In this document: piece after piece, positions 7,204 through 17,261 of the stretch | How the letters are laid out: each line of letters opens with the position of its first letter | Position numbering within the stretch: position 1 is the stretch's first letter | NCBI GenBank assembly: GCA_020049775.1 | Contig: JAGVLO010000012.1 | Coordinates: 62,001-126,000 of the forward strand | Direction: 5' to 3' | From: Alphaproteobacteria bacterium | GTDB lineage: Bacteria > Pseudomonadota > Alphaproteobacteria > Rickettsiales > SXRF01 | DNA length: 64,000 nt | Program-made: the position numbers and the translations under genes | The notes under the pieces: model-generated | Databases searched by the model: none | Told to the model about the DNA's origin: nothing | What the model saw: the letters and a program-made list of their open reading frames with translations, nothing else

Positions 7204-9282
7204 TTAAGCTGCCATCAGGGCGAGCATCAGGATTGCAACGATGTTGGCAATCTTGATCATCGGGTTTACGGCAGGGCCAGCGGTATCCTTGTACGGATCG
7301 CCGACAGTGTCGCCGGTTACGGCTGCCTTGTGAGCATCCGAACCTTTGCCACCGAAATGACCTTCTTCAATGTACTTCTTGGCGTTGTCCCATGCACCGC
7401 CACCTGCTGTCATTGAAATGGCAACGAACAGACCGGTCACGATGATACCGAGCAACATAGCACCCAGCGCGGCAAATGCCTGTGCCTGACCAGCGATCGC
7501 TTCGATCACGAAGTACAGGGCTACCGGCATAACAACTGGAAGCAAGCTTGGTATAATCATTTCACGGATAGCAGCCTTGGTCAGCATGTCCACTGCACGG
7601 CCGTAATCCGGCTTTGCAGTACCAGCCATGATGCCCGGGATTTCCTTGAACTGGCGACGCACTTCAACCACAACCGAACCAGCAGCACGGCCTACGGCTT
7701 TCATGCCCATGGCGCCGAACAGGTATGGCAACATGCCACCCATGAACAGGCCAACGACCACATACGGGTCAGAGAGCAGGAACTGTACGTTCACATCAGG
7801 GAAATAATGCTTCAGGTCTTCCGTGTAGGCAGCGAACAGCACGAGTGATGCCAGAGCAGCCGAACCAATAGCATAGCCTTTGGTTACGGCCTTGGTGGTG
7901 TTACCCACCGCATCAAGCGCGTCAGTTGTTTCGCGTACTTCTTTCGGCAGTTCCGACATTTCAGCGATACCGCCTGCATTGTCAGTCACCGGACCATAAG
8001 CATCGAGCGCTACGATGATACCAGCAAGCGCCAGCATGGTAGTAGCAGAAACAGCGATACCGAACAGGCCGCACTGAATGAAGGCAAATATAATGCCGAT
8101 ACAGATAATCACTACCGGAATTGCGGTTGCTTCCATGGAAACAGCCAGACCCTGAATCACGTTAGTGCCGTGGCCAGTGGTGGATGCTTCAGCTACGCTG
8201 CGAACAGGGCGATACTGAGTGGAAGTGTAATACTCGGTAATCCACACCAGCGCACCGGTTACAACTAGACCCGACATTGCGCACCACAGCATGTTCACAC
8301 CGTTGAAAGTGAGCGCACCGATGGTGTATGGTGTATCGAAACCAACCATAACTTTGGTCGCGTACACAATGAAACCAGCCGAAAGAACCGCAGTCACAAT
8401 CAGGCCCTTGTAGAGCGCCTGCATGATGTTGCGGTTTGCACCCAGCTTCACAAAGAACGTACCGATAACCGAAGTAAGGATACAACCGGCACCGATAACC
8501 AGCGGGTACATCATCATCGTGTTCTGTACGTCGCCAACGAAATAGATGGCGGCGAGCAGCATGGTGGCGACAATGGTCACTACATAGGTTTCAAAAAGAT
8601 CGGCAGCCATACCAGCGCAGTCGCCCACGTTGTCGCCTACGTTGTCAGCGATAACAGCAGGGTTGCGTGGGTCATCTTCGGGGATACCGGCTTCCACCTT
8701 GCCCACGAGGTCAGCGCCTACGTCAGCGCCCTTGGTGAAGATACCGCCACCAAGACGGGCAAAAATCGAAATCAGCGAAGCACCGAAGGAAAGCGCAACC
8801 AGCGCTTCCATGATTTTGCGGGTTTCCAAACCCATGCTCTGCAGTTGCAAGAAGTACAGTGCAATACCGAGAAGGCCGAGGCCAACCACAAGCATACCAG
8901 TCACCGCGCCTGACTTGAAGGCAATGCTGAGTGCCGGTTGCAGGCCAGATTTTGCGGCTTCTGCTGTACGAACGTTAGCACGCACGGAGATGTTCATGCC
9001 GATATAACCAGCAATACCTGAGCAGATAGCGCCGATGGCAAAGCCAAGGCCTACATACCAGCCGAGCTTGATGGAAATCAGGACGCCGATGACAACACCG
9101 ACGGCACCAATCGCTTGGTACTGGCGGTTGAGGTAGGCGCGCGCGCCTTCCTGAATAGCAGAGGCGATGCCAATCATACGTTCGGAGCCGGCAGGAGCCG
9201 CCATAATCGAACGCCCAGCAAACAGGCCGTAAAGCAGCGATACAATACCGCATGCGATAATAAACATCATTGCAGAGGACAT
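7204..9282 (-). CDS. hppA: Membrane-bound H+-translocating pyrophosphatase
   Basis: 692 aa; [51 protein letters not shown] motif. Confidence 0.97.
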   Translation of the reverse strand: MSSAMMFIIACGIVSLLYGLFAGRSIMAAPAGSERMIGIASAIQEGARAYLNRQYQAIGAVGVVIGVLISIKLGWYVGLGFAIGAICSGIAGYIGMNISVRANVRTAEAAKSGLQPALSIAFKSGAVTGMLVVGLGLLGIALYFLQLQSMGLETRKIMEALVALSFGASLISIFARLGGGIFTKGADVGADLVGKVEAGIPEDDPRNPAVIADNVGDNVGDCAGMAADLFETYVVTIVATMLLAAIYFVGDVQNTMMMYPLVIGAGCILTSVIGTFFVKLGANRNIMQALYKGLIVTAVLSAGFIVYATKVMVGFDTPYTIGALTFNGVNMLWCAMSGLVVTGALVWITEYYTSTQYRPVRSVAEASTTGHGTNVIQGLAVSMEATAIPVVIICIGIIFAFIQCGLFGIAVSATTMLALAGIIVALDAYGPVTDNAGGIAEMSELPKEVRETTDALDAVGNTTKAVTKGYAIGSAALASLVLFAAYTEDLKHYFPDVNVQFLLSDPYVVVGLFMGGMLPYLFGAMGMKAVGRAAGSVVVEVRRQFKEIPGIMAGTAKPDYGRAVDMLTKAAIREMIIPSLLPVVMPVALYFVIEAIAGQAQAFAALGAMLLGIIVTGLFVAISMTAGGGAWDNAKKYIEEGHFGGKGSDAHKAAVTGDTVGDPYKDTAGPAVNPMIKIANIVAILMLALMAA

Positions 9283-9475
9283 ATTTTTTGTTCCCTTATC
9301 GTTCTAAATTTAATGGGTTAATTAATAAGAAGGTTAGTTTTAAAGCATGGAAGTGATGCCAGAAGCCGACACAGGATGCAAGCAGGATTGTAACTTCTTT
9401 ATAACCGGCTAAAATATAAATAATTTTTCGGATTCAATAACCCTAAAAATCTTAAGGTAATCGCCCCATAAAAAC

Positions 9476-10072
9476 CTATGGCTTGGCAGATGCAGGCATT
9501 GCTTTATTCACCATATCCAGCAAACGTTTATGGTTTGTCATCCCAAGCGACTCTGCCACCAGATTTCCTTTTTTATCAAATACTCCAACGTAAGGAATCT
9601 GGCCCTTGTAATTACCGCCTTTTTCAGCCGAGAGCTTAACAAGCCCCGTGGACGTACCTTCTAAGACCATATAAGGATCAAATACGTCCTTATAGCCACC
9701 CAATACCAAGTATTTGCTTAAATCTTCCTTATTTTGATCAAGCGATACAAACAAAGTCTGCATACCTTCCAGCTTCTTTTCATTTATGAGCTTCACCAGT
9801 TCAGGCACAATAACGCGGCAATACCCGCACCATGACGCATAAACCAGCATTATGCTCGGACCATCTTCCCTGATCTTTGAATCAAGTTCCGCCGGATGAA
9901 TCTCAATCAACTTATCAACATAACGATTTGCTTCGGGAATACGTGGATCCGGCGGCGTGATAATCGGCTGTATTGCGTGCAGCGAGGCCATGACAACCAG
10001 CGTGACGATGGTGACATTCAGCAGAAAATCAAACCAGTGCATTTTCTTTTTTTGTTTTTTTTCTTTAGCCAT
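9476..10072 (-). CDS. Membrane-anchored thioredoxin-fold protein
   Basis: N-terminal TM, ASWCGYCRVIVPEL redox motif, Trx-like C-terminus. Confidence 0.8.
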   Translation of the reverse strand: MAKEKKQKKKMHWFDFLLNVTIVTLVVMASLHAIQPIITPPDPRIPEANRYVDKLIEIHPAELDSKIREDGPSIMLVYASWCGYCRVIVPELVKLINEKKLEGMQTLFVSLDQNKEDLSKYLVLGGYKDVFDPYMVLEGTSTGLVKLSAEKGGNYKGQIPYVGVFDKKGNLVAESLGMTNHKRLLDMVNKAMPASAKP

Positions 10073-10089
10073 AACGCTACCTGCCTTAT

Positions 10090-10272
10090 CTAGAAATCAA
10101 CACATTTGCCACCAATCTCCCAATCACCGTAGCGCGTGGGGTCGGGTCCGCCGCGGCCACCGAATTCTTCTTTTTTCTCTGGTGGTTTTTTAGTGTCAGC
10201 AACCTTTGCCACTTTATTTTTGACCTTGGTTTTCTCAGGCTTTTTAGGTGTTTTGGTCATCGCATTACTCAA
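10090..10272 (-). CDS. Small Lys-rich hypothetical protein
   Basis: 60 aa; GGRGGPDPTRYGDWEIGGKCVDF resembles the DUF1674 C-terminal signature. Confidence 0.6.
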   Translation of the reverse strand: MSNAMTKTPKKPEKTKVKNKVAKVADTKKPPEKKEEFGGRGGPDPTRYGDWEIGGKCVDF

Positions 10273-11068
10273 GCGTGAATGACACGTTGACCGATTCGCT
10301 CAGCTCAATCATACCCGGCAGGCTTGGGGCAACCGACATCTCTGCCATGGCCGCTTTTGCCATACCGCGCATGCCCATGGGTGGATGAATCACATTGTCA
10401 CCGCCGCTGACCGTTGAAATAATCATGGCCTTGCCCAGCTTTGCGTCTGCCGCTTCTGCCAGCGCCTGCGCCTTCGCCTTTGCGTTTTCAAAGGCCTTCA
10501 CGCGCAGTTTTGCCGCGTGTATTTCGGGGTTTTTAAGGCGGAACTCGATACCATTCACCTGATCAATCTTGGCATTGACGATGGCGGAAAGAAGGCGTTC
10601 GTGTATATCCAGCGAATCCATGGTTACGCGGAGCTGACGGCTGACAATATAGCCTATAAGCACCTGCTGATTGTCCTGCTGGTCATAGCGGTATTCGGGA
10701 GAGATGTAGATATTTGAGGTGGCAAGATTATCCTTGGGTATGTTGAACTCACGCGAGATATTAACCAGACGTTCAACCAGCGCATCATTATGCACCTTCG
10801 CACTGTCCAGCTTGTCATCCTTACTGACGAGTGACATGGATAAAATGGCCTGATCCGGCGAAAACTGCTCTTTGCTTTCACCATCCACCGCAATCATTCG
10901 CATGACCGGCGGGGCTGGCGGGGGCGGCATATGCGGTGCAGGCAGGGGGACAATACCTGCCTCCTGCACAGGTTGCGGGGCGGTTTCCTGGGCAAAAACG
11001 GCATTCGGCACAAGGTTTTGTACGGATATCAGTAATATTCCAGTACTTATGAGAAGAAGTTTCTTCAT
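10265..11068 (-). CDS. SIMPL-domain (DUF541) periplasmic protein
   Basis: Signal peptide then VDGESKEQFSPDQAILSMSLVSKDDKLDSAKVHND pattern. Confidence 0.8.
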   Translation of the reverse strand: MKKLLLISTGILLISVQNLVPNAVFAQETAPQPVQEAGIVPLPAPHMPPPPAPPVMRMIAVDGESKEQFSPDQAILSMSLVSKDDKLDSAKVHNDALVERLVNISREFNIPKDNLATSNIYISPEYRYDQQDNQQVLIGYIVSRQLRVTMDSLDIHERLLSAIVNAKIDQVNGIEFRLKNPEIHAAKLRVKAFENAKAKAQALAEAADAKLGKAMIISTVSGGDNVIHPPMGMRGMAKAAMAEMSVAPSLPGMIELSESVNVSFTLE

Positions 11069-11142
11069 TATTTGCGGCCTTTGTGTAATAAAGTTATACT
11101 TCAAATTTAATACTTCAAATCTAGTGGCACTGTACCAAAAGA

Positions 11143-12468
11143 ATGACATCAACGCAAAATCCTATTTCCGCTACACCAAACATAGCCCCAAATGCAAGAA
11201 TATGTGCGCTTGGTGCATTGGTGCATACGCTAGACAAGCAAAAGCCGCTCGATGGCGCATGGGCGCTCGACCGCCACTTTACCGGCATGAGTCCGTCCGA
11301 CCGCGCCTTTGCGCAATTGCTAGCCAAAACCACGCTGCGCCGCCTCGGACAAATTGATGAAATACTTAATCGTTTTATGGAACGCCCGCTGTCGCCGCGC
11401 ACGTCGCGCATCATGCACACTCTGCGCCTTGGCGTCACACAGCTTTTATGGCTGGAAACACCGCCACACGCCGCCGTACATTCCGCTGTGGAAATGACTA
11501 AGCAACTGAAGATGGAAAAATACAGCGGTCTTGTAAACGCCGTACTTAAGCGCGTTGCACGCGAGGGGAAAGACATCATTGCCCAACAGGACGGCGCAAA
11601 AATCAACACGCCTGAATGGTTATGGAAACGCTGGGAAAAAGCCTATGGCCCAGAGATAACGCGCAAAATAACCGAGATACATTTGAAAGAACCGCCGCTG
11701 GATATAAGCGTGAAAAAGGATCCCGCTTTCTGGGCAGAGCAGCTCTCCGGCGTGTTGCTTCCCATGGGATCTGTGCGCCTGCGTGACACACGCAATATCA
11801 CCCAACTCAAAGGTTTCAGCGAAGGTTACTGGTGGGTACAGGATATTGCTGCCACCATCCCTGCCAAACTGCTGGGCGATGTGCATGACAAACGCGTGAT
11901 TGACCTGTGCGCCGCCCCGGGCGGAAAAACCGCGCAGTTGGCAGCAGCGGGCGCGCATGTGTCTGCCGTGGATATGTCCAAGGAGCGCATCGCCATGCTG
12001 AAAACGAATGTACACCGCCTGAAGCTGCAGGCGGAATATGTAACCACTGACGCGTCCAAGTGGATGCCCGCCTTCGCGCCCGACGCCATATTGCTTGACG
12101 CCCCCTGCTCCGCCACCGGCACATTGCGCCGTCACCCTGATGTGGCGTGGCACCGCCGCGAAGAAGACATCACACGCCTGATTGAAACACAGAAAAAATT
12201 GCTGCACCATGCCTTCGACATGCTGAAGCCAGGTGGCACGCTGGTTTATTCCGTATGTTCATTGCAGCCAGAAGAAGGTGAAGACCAAATCACCAACCTG
12301 CTAAAGGAACGCAAAGACGTGGCGCTCAAACCAGTGGATGCGTCCGTACTTGGCGGCATGAAAGAATGCATCACCAAACGCGGCGAAGTGCGTACCCTTC
12401 CCTGCCACCTTGCCGAACATGACGGCATGGACGGGTTTTATGCGGCAGTATTGACCAAGACAGAATAA
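11143..12468 (+). CDS. rsmB: 16S rRNA m5C967 methyltransferase (NusB-like + RsmB)
   Basis: [43 protein letters not shown] motifs. Confidence 0.92.
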   Translation: MTSTQNPISATPNIAPNARICALGALVHTLDKQKPLDGAWALDRHFTGMSPSDRAFAQLLAKTTLRRLGQIDEILNRFMERPLSPRTSRIMHTLRLGVTQLLWLETPPHAAVHSAVEMTKQLKMEKYSGLVNAVLKRVAREGKDIIAQQDGAKINTPEWLWKRWEKAYGPEITRKITEIHLKEPPLDISVKKDPAFWAEQLSGVLLPMGSVRLRDTRNITQLKGFSEGYWWVQDIAATIPAKLLGDVHDKRVIDLCAAPGGKTAQLAAAGAHVSAVDMSKERIAMLKTNVHRLKLQAEYVTTDASKWMPAFAPDAILLDAPCSATGTLRRHPDVAWHRREEDITRLIETQKKLLHHAFDMLKPGGTLVYSVCSLQPEEGEDQITNLLKERKDVALKPVDASVLGGMKECITKRGEVRTLPCHLAEHDGMDGFYAAVLTKTE

Positions 12469-12484
12469 CGATGACGGAATAATT

Positions 12485-13135
12485 ATGACTATCAAAATTG
12501 CACCCTCGATTCTTTCAGCTAATTTCGCAAGGCTTGGCGAAGAAGTCAGCGCCATCACCAACGCAGGCGCAGATTATATCCATGTAGATGTGATGGACGG
12601 GCATTTTGTGCCAAACCTCACCATCGGCCCCGCCGTCATCAAGGCTATCAAGCCCTATAGCAAGCTGCCGTTTGATGTGCATCTGATGATAGAGCCGGTT
12701 GACCAGCATATCGAATCCTACGTGAAGGCTGGTGCCGACATCGTCACCGTACATGCCGAGGCAACCACACATCTCGACCGCACGCTACGCCTGATTAAAT
12801 CGTTTGGCGTGAAAGCTGGTGTTTCACTTGTTCCCAGCACTTCAGCCATTGCCATAGAATATGTCATGGACCTGCTCGACCTCGTGCTGGTGATGACCGT
12901 GAACCCGGGATTTGGCGGGCAGTCGTTCATTCCGTCGCAGCTGGATAAAATCAGCATCATCCGCGAAATGATAAATGAAAGCGGCCGCACCATCGACCTC
13001 GAAGTGGATGGCGGTATCAACCCGCAGACAGCCAAACAGGTGATTGCAGCGGGCGCGAATGTACTGGTTGCAGGCTCTGCCGTATTTGGCAATAACCCCG
13101 CCGAATACGAAAAAAATATCAAAGCCCTGCGCTGA
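12485..13135 (+). CDS. rpe: Ribulose-phosphate 3-epimerase
   Basis: [47 protein letters not shown] motifs. Confidence 0.97.
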   Translation: MTIKIAPSILSANFARLGEEVSAITNAGADYIHVDVMDGHFVPNLTIGPAVIKAIKPYSKLPFDVHLMIEPVDQHIESYVKAGADIVTVHAEATTHLDRTLRLIKSFGVKAGVSLVPSTSAIAIEYVMDLLDLVLVMTVNPGFGGQSFIPSQLDKISIIREMINESGRTIDLEVDGGINPQTAKQVIAAGANVLVAGSAVFGNNPAEYEKNIKALR

Positions 13136-13136
13136 T

Positions 13137-13310
13137 ATGCCTTGCCCCATCTGCGGAAAGCCCGCCCAGAGAGACCACACCCCTTTTTGTTCCAGCCGCT
13201 GCGCCACCCTTGACCTTGGCAAGTGGATAAGTGGCGATTATGCAGTGCCGGTAGTGGAGGAGGACGACCTCCCTGACGAGGAAGAACCACCTAAGCCATT
13301 GTCTTCCTGA
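13137..13310 (+). CDS. yacG: DNA gyrase inhibitor YacG-like zinc-binding protein
   Basis: CPICGKPA...FCSSRCATLDLGKWISGDYAVP. Confidence 0.9.
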   Translation: MPCPICGKPAQRDHTPFCSSRCATLDLGKWISGDYAVPVVEEDDLPDEEEPPKPLSS

Positions 13311-13387
13311 AGCTGTTTTGGCTTGTTTCAATAGTTAATACCATTATACTAATTATATAAGCCGTAATATATAAAACGGATACAGGG

Positions 13388-14443
13388 ATGGGACAGGATA
13401 ATACCGAGATTGGCCGCAGGCGGTTTTTAAGAAGCCTTGCTGTTGGGGCAACGGGACTTGTGAGCTTTGCGCTCCACCATGGGCCAACGCAATCACAAGA
13501 TAAACCCGCTGACAGCGCCACCCCGCAAATCCCGCGCGGCACTATGATGATTATTGGTGGCGGCTACCCTCCCCTCGAACTACCGGAGTTGCAGGCAAAG
13601 GGAAATAAACTGACCGCAGAAGAATGCGACCCGCTTGGGCATTTCCGCACCATGATAGAACACTGCCCGCGCAAACCGCCGGTTGTAACGGTAATTACCA
13701 ACGCCTCGCAAAAATATGCAAAAGTCTCGGTGCAGGAAAAAGAAATCATATTTAAAAAACTGGGTGCAAAAGCCGTACATGGCATCGACACGCATGACCG
13801 CAGCCGTATTGAAACCGACCGCGCCATCCTCGAACAGCTTCGCAAATCCGACATTATATATATAGGCGGCGGCGATCAGGAAACCCTTGCCGACTTGTTT
13901 CTTAATACCGAAGCGTACCAGATTATCTGCGAGCGCTATGCCATGGATAAAAACCTTGTCATTGGCGGATCTTCTGCAGGCGCGATGATTATGGCCAACA
14001 GCATGATACGCAACAACCCGAAAAAAGAAGGTGACCCCACCCCCGTGGGCGGCGGTTTCAGCCTGCTTAATGCCAGCGTGGAAACACACCTGAATGACCG
14101 TACACGCGAACACCGTGTGTTGTCCGCCATTGAACAAAAGCCCGGCAGCATCGGTATCGGGCTGGACAACAAGACCGCCTTGCTCATCAAAGACGGCAAA
14201 GCAACTGTACATGGCCCGGGCCGCGTTATGGTCGCTTGCAACAAGACATCGGATATTACGCTCGATAGCACAAAGAAATCCGACCTTGCAAAAATTGCCA
14301 AATGCGAACGCTACGCTGCAAAAGACATGAAGGGTTTTATGTACAAAGCTGGGGATACGTTTGATTTAGGCAAATACGCCATCTTGCCGGAAGAAGCGCG
14401 CGCTCAAATCATGGGCCGCGACATCGCCCAGCGCCACCGCTGA
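13388..14443 (+). CDS. Cyanophycinase-like S51 peptidase with Tat signal
   Basis: RRRFLRSLAVG Tat motif; IYIGGGDQ; GGSSAGAMIM nucleophile elbow. Confidence 0.85.
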   Translation: MGQDNTEIGRRRFLRSLAVGATGLVSFALHHGPTQSQDKPADSATPQIPRGTMMIIGGGYPPLELPELQAKGNKLTAEECDPLGHFRTMIEHCPRKPPVVTVITNASQKYAKVSVQEKEIIFKKLGAKAVHGIDTHDRSRIETDRAILEQLRKSDIIYIGGGDQETLADLFLNTEAYQIICERYAMDKNLVIGGSSAGAMIMANSMIRNNPKKEGDPTPVGGGFSLLNASVETHLNDRTREHRVLSAIEQKPGSIGIGLDNKTALLIKDGKATVHGPGRVMVACNKTSDITLDSTKKSDLAKIAKCERYAAKDMKGFMYKAGDTFDLGKYAILPEEARAQIMGRDIAQRHR

Positions 14444-14472
14444 TAACTTGAACCCATCAAGAAAGAATAGGC

Positions 14473-15048
14473 ATGTTGAACGTAGGAGAACAATTGGTAT
14501 CGTCCTACCTACAGTACATACGAAAATGTGATTTTATCCAGACCAATCTTTATACCGTCGAATCACAGGGCGAAATCGATGTGGTTGGTATCAACCTTAA
14601 AAATAAGCAGGTCTATATATGCGAAGTAGCCGTACATCTCACCACAGGCCTTCAATATGTGAAAGACAAACGCCCAAATAATATCCAGAAGCTTACAGAC
14701 AAGTTTTCAAAAGATATCGAATACGCCAGAAAATATTTATCCGAGTACCATCAACACTTCATGCTGTGGAGTCCTATCGTCAAAGACAGTAAGGGAGATG
14801 CTACTTATAATCAGATAGGACACCTTGAGGAAATCAAGACCAATATAAAGAAAAAATACGGCATAGAACTTGAATACATCACCAACGAGAAATTTTTATC
14901 CTGCTTGCAGGAAATGCGTGAATTTGCACGCACAGAAAGCGCCGAAATCAAATGTCCTGTAATGCGGCTACTACAGATTGAAGAGTATCTGAAGAAACAT
15001 ACACGCAAAACAGTAAAATCAGGAAATCCGGCCTCTGCTGCGTCTTAA
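14473..15048 (+). CDS. Putative PD-(D/E)XK-like nuclease-fold protein
   Basis: ESQGEIDVVGINLKNKQVYICEVAVH resembles an EID...E core; weak. Confidence 0.4.
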   Translation: MLNVGEQLVSSYLQYIRKCDFIQTNLYTVESQGEIDVVGINLKNKQVYICEVAVHLTTGLQYVKDKRPNNIQKLTDKFSKDIEYARKYLSEYHQHFMLWSPIVKDSKGDATYNQIGHLEEIKTNIKKKYGIELEYITNEKFLSCLQEMREFARTESAEIKCPVMRLLQIEEYLKKHTRKTVKSGNPASAAS

Positions 15049-15890
15049 GCCGCCAGATCCATTTCCTGCGAAACCTCATCACGGCGTTTGGACGTCGCCA
15101 TCTTTTTAGGATTGAACAGCATCGGCTTGCGGTGGTGGTTGTCGTGGTAGTAAATGCCGCACCAGAAGAAATTGGCGAGCTTGTAATACAGGTTACTGTC
15201 CATATTGCCTGCGTTGTACTCACCCGTTTGTGCATTCTGCGGGTGCGCATAATAGTTGATATGCGCAAACAGTAAATGGTTGGTGATGTAAGACGGAATA
15301 TAGCCAAACACAAACACTTCCGGCCCCAGCAGCAGATACCAGAACGCAATATGGACAACAGCCAAGCTGATGAACACCACATACACCGCCGTTTGCAGCG
15401 CTTTGGTGCGCGCCGTCATGCCGTAATGCTCGCGGTAACGCTCGGTGATTTTGGCGGATGAATGCACAAACATGGTGCGCAGGAACTGACCGAAGGGCTT
15501 ACCTGCAGGCGGGTGCGGATCCATGTTCACGTCGTCGGAATACTGGTGGTGTACAAGATGGATAATCTTCCAGCCGGTAAAGCCCCAGAGCTGGTGCATA
15601 CCTGCCAACTGGCCTGCCCACCAATTCATCCACCGAATCGGAAAGCTGCCGTGAGTGGCGTTATGGATAAATACTGCCGAGATACCACCAAGGTAAATAC
15701 CCAGCGGAACAAACGCGAGATGCCATGCCTGAAACTCGAAGTTATAGAATTCCGGCGATTGATAGGTATAAAGCGCCGCGCACGCTGCAACGCAAGTAAC
15801 GAGATTCAGGGTAAAAGAACGGATGAGCAGGTAAGGATCCTGATAAAAGCGTCTCATCATCGGCATGGAAGACATGGGCAAAAACCTCAA
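15045..15890 (-). CDS. Fatty acid desaturase family protein
   Basis: HNATHGS, HLVHHQYSDD, HDNHHRKP histidine boxes. Confidence 0.85.
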   Translation of the reverse strand: MRFLPMSSMPMMRRFYQDPYLLIRSFTLNLVTCVAACAALYTYQSPEFYNFEFQAWHLAFVPLGIYLGGISAVFIHNATHGSFPIRWMNWWAGQLAGMHQLWGFTGWKIIHLVHHQYSDDVNMDPHPPAGKPFGQFLRTMFVHSSAKITERYREHYGMTARTKALQTAVYVVFISLAVVHIAFWYLLLGPEVFVFGYIPSYITNHLLFAHINYYAHPQNAQTGEYNAGNMDSNLYYKLANFFWCGIYYHDNHHRKPMLFNPKKMATSKRRDEVSQEMDLAA

Positions 15891-16046
15891 AACTAGCTAG
15901 CATTTCAAGCTAGCGTATATAGCTTTGTTAGCCCTGCTTTTCAAGGAAAAATAAAGGTTTTTTATAGGCGTGCAAAGTGGTAACGAGCTGAATTTCAAAC
16001 GTTTATAATTATGCTTTCTAAGGCTGGCTAAAAACTGGGAAATTTA

Positions 16047-16781
16047 TCAGGTGATGCGTGATGCGCCAACTTCCGGCTGGTTCACGATACCCTGACCGGC
16101 AGATGCTGTCAGCTTCATGCCTTGACCGTCAGACACATGGAGCATAGAGCCAGAGAGCAACCCGCGGATACTGCCTACCGCCTCTGCTATTTTGGCATCG
16201 ATACTGTTGTTCACAGACTGTTGAGACTGGCCCGGACGCGTTGGCTGGTTGCCAGCTGCCAAATCCTGATTGGTATTCATGGAAAGAGCGCTGTTAAATG
16301 CGCCATGGCGACGCGCTTCTGCTTCATGTGCTGTTGCTGCCGGACCTGCTGCTTTCACAGCCGTATCAGCAACCTGCGCTGCGCGCTCTACCAGCGAGGG
16401 AGCTTGTGCAATCGGGGTTGCGACTGCAACCGGAGCCTGTGTTGGCTCGGGGGTCACGTTGTTATTCTTGTCCTGCGGCGTACCTGCTGAATGTACTCCT
16501 TGTTCACGCGCGGCCACCTGCGTCTGTCCGGTGCTATGGTGAGGGTTGCTGCCTTCCCTAAGCTTATTGATGGTTTCTTCACCGAATTTATTGCCCTGAC
16601 TCAGCGCATAGGCCAGCACTTCCTTGAAATGCTCCTGACTGACGCCCGGCGTGTTCAACACCCTCTCCACCTCCATATCTTTGATGATATCGGTGGTTTG
16701 GTTGCCGCTACCCGAGCTGCTGCTTCCGCCGTTGTCGCCGGAGCTACCTGAAGAGCCGTTATTGTTGGGCGTTGTTACCAC
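16047..16781 (-). CDS. Low-complexity hypothetical protein
   Basis: Ser/Gly/Asn-rich N-terminus, Ala/Gln-rich remainder; no family recognised. Confidence 0.55.
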   Translation of the reverse strand: MVTTPNNNGSSGSSGDNGGSSSSGSGNQTTDIIKDMEVERVLNTPGVSQEHFKEVLAYALSQGNKFGEETINKLREGSNPHHSTGQTQVAAREQGVHSAGTPQDKNNNVTPEPTQAPVAVATPIAQAPSLVERAAQVADTAVKAAGPAATAHEAEARRHGAFNSALSMNTNQDLAAGNQPTRPGQSQQSVNNSIDAKIAEAVGSIRGLLSGSMLHVSDGQGMKLTASAGQGIVNQPEVGASRIT

Positions 16782-16963
16782 AAGCTATGCCTTACTATTT
16801 TACCTGCCTCTATCATACCCTATGCAGGTTTATATGAGTATGAAGGTTTAATGACACACTAAAACGTGATTTTTACAATATAAAGCATTGGGTTAATAAA
16901 CAATTACGGGGCCAATGGAATTGCCGTCAGAACGTTTTAATATATTGAATTAATTATATTATA

Positions 16964-17260
16964 TTATGACAGCGCATCTTCCAGATCAGCTATTTCCTCT
17001 TCCACACGCAGGTAAAGCGTCAGGAATTCTTCGGCCTTTTTGTCGGGGTCGGACAGAAAATCCATGTAAATCACCTCACCATATTCGTTGAGGTCACGCG
17101 CTTCCGAATGCATGGTATCCTGCTTTAGCTTATCAACACCCTTGCGGTCGCAGCGCAGGAAGGCAAAGAAGTTTTTGCCTGACATGGTTACGCCACGATA
17201 GAGCATAATGATGTCACCTTGCTCCATCGCCACTTTTTCAACAAAAGACAATACGGTCAT
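16964..17260 (-). CDS. Small hypothetical protein following the LOG-DeoC gene
   Basis: 98 aa; 1-nt gap to the upstream ORF, likely co-transcribed. Confidence 0.65.
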   Translation of the reverse strand: MTVLSFVEKVAMEQGDIIMLYRGVTMSGKNFFAFLRCDRKGVDKLKQDTMHSEARDLNEYGEVIYMDFLSDPDKKAEEFLTLYLRVEEEIADLEDALS

Positions 17261-17261
17261 A

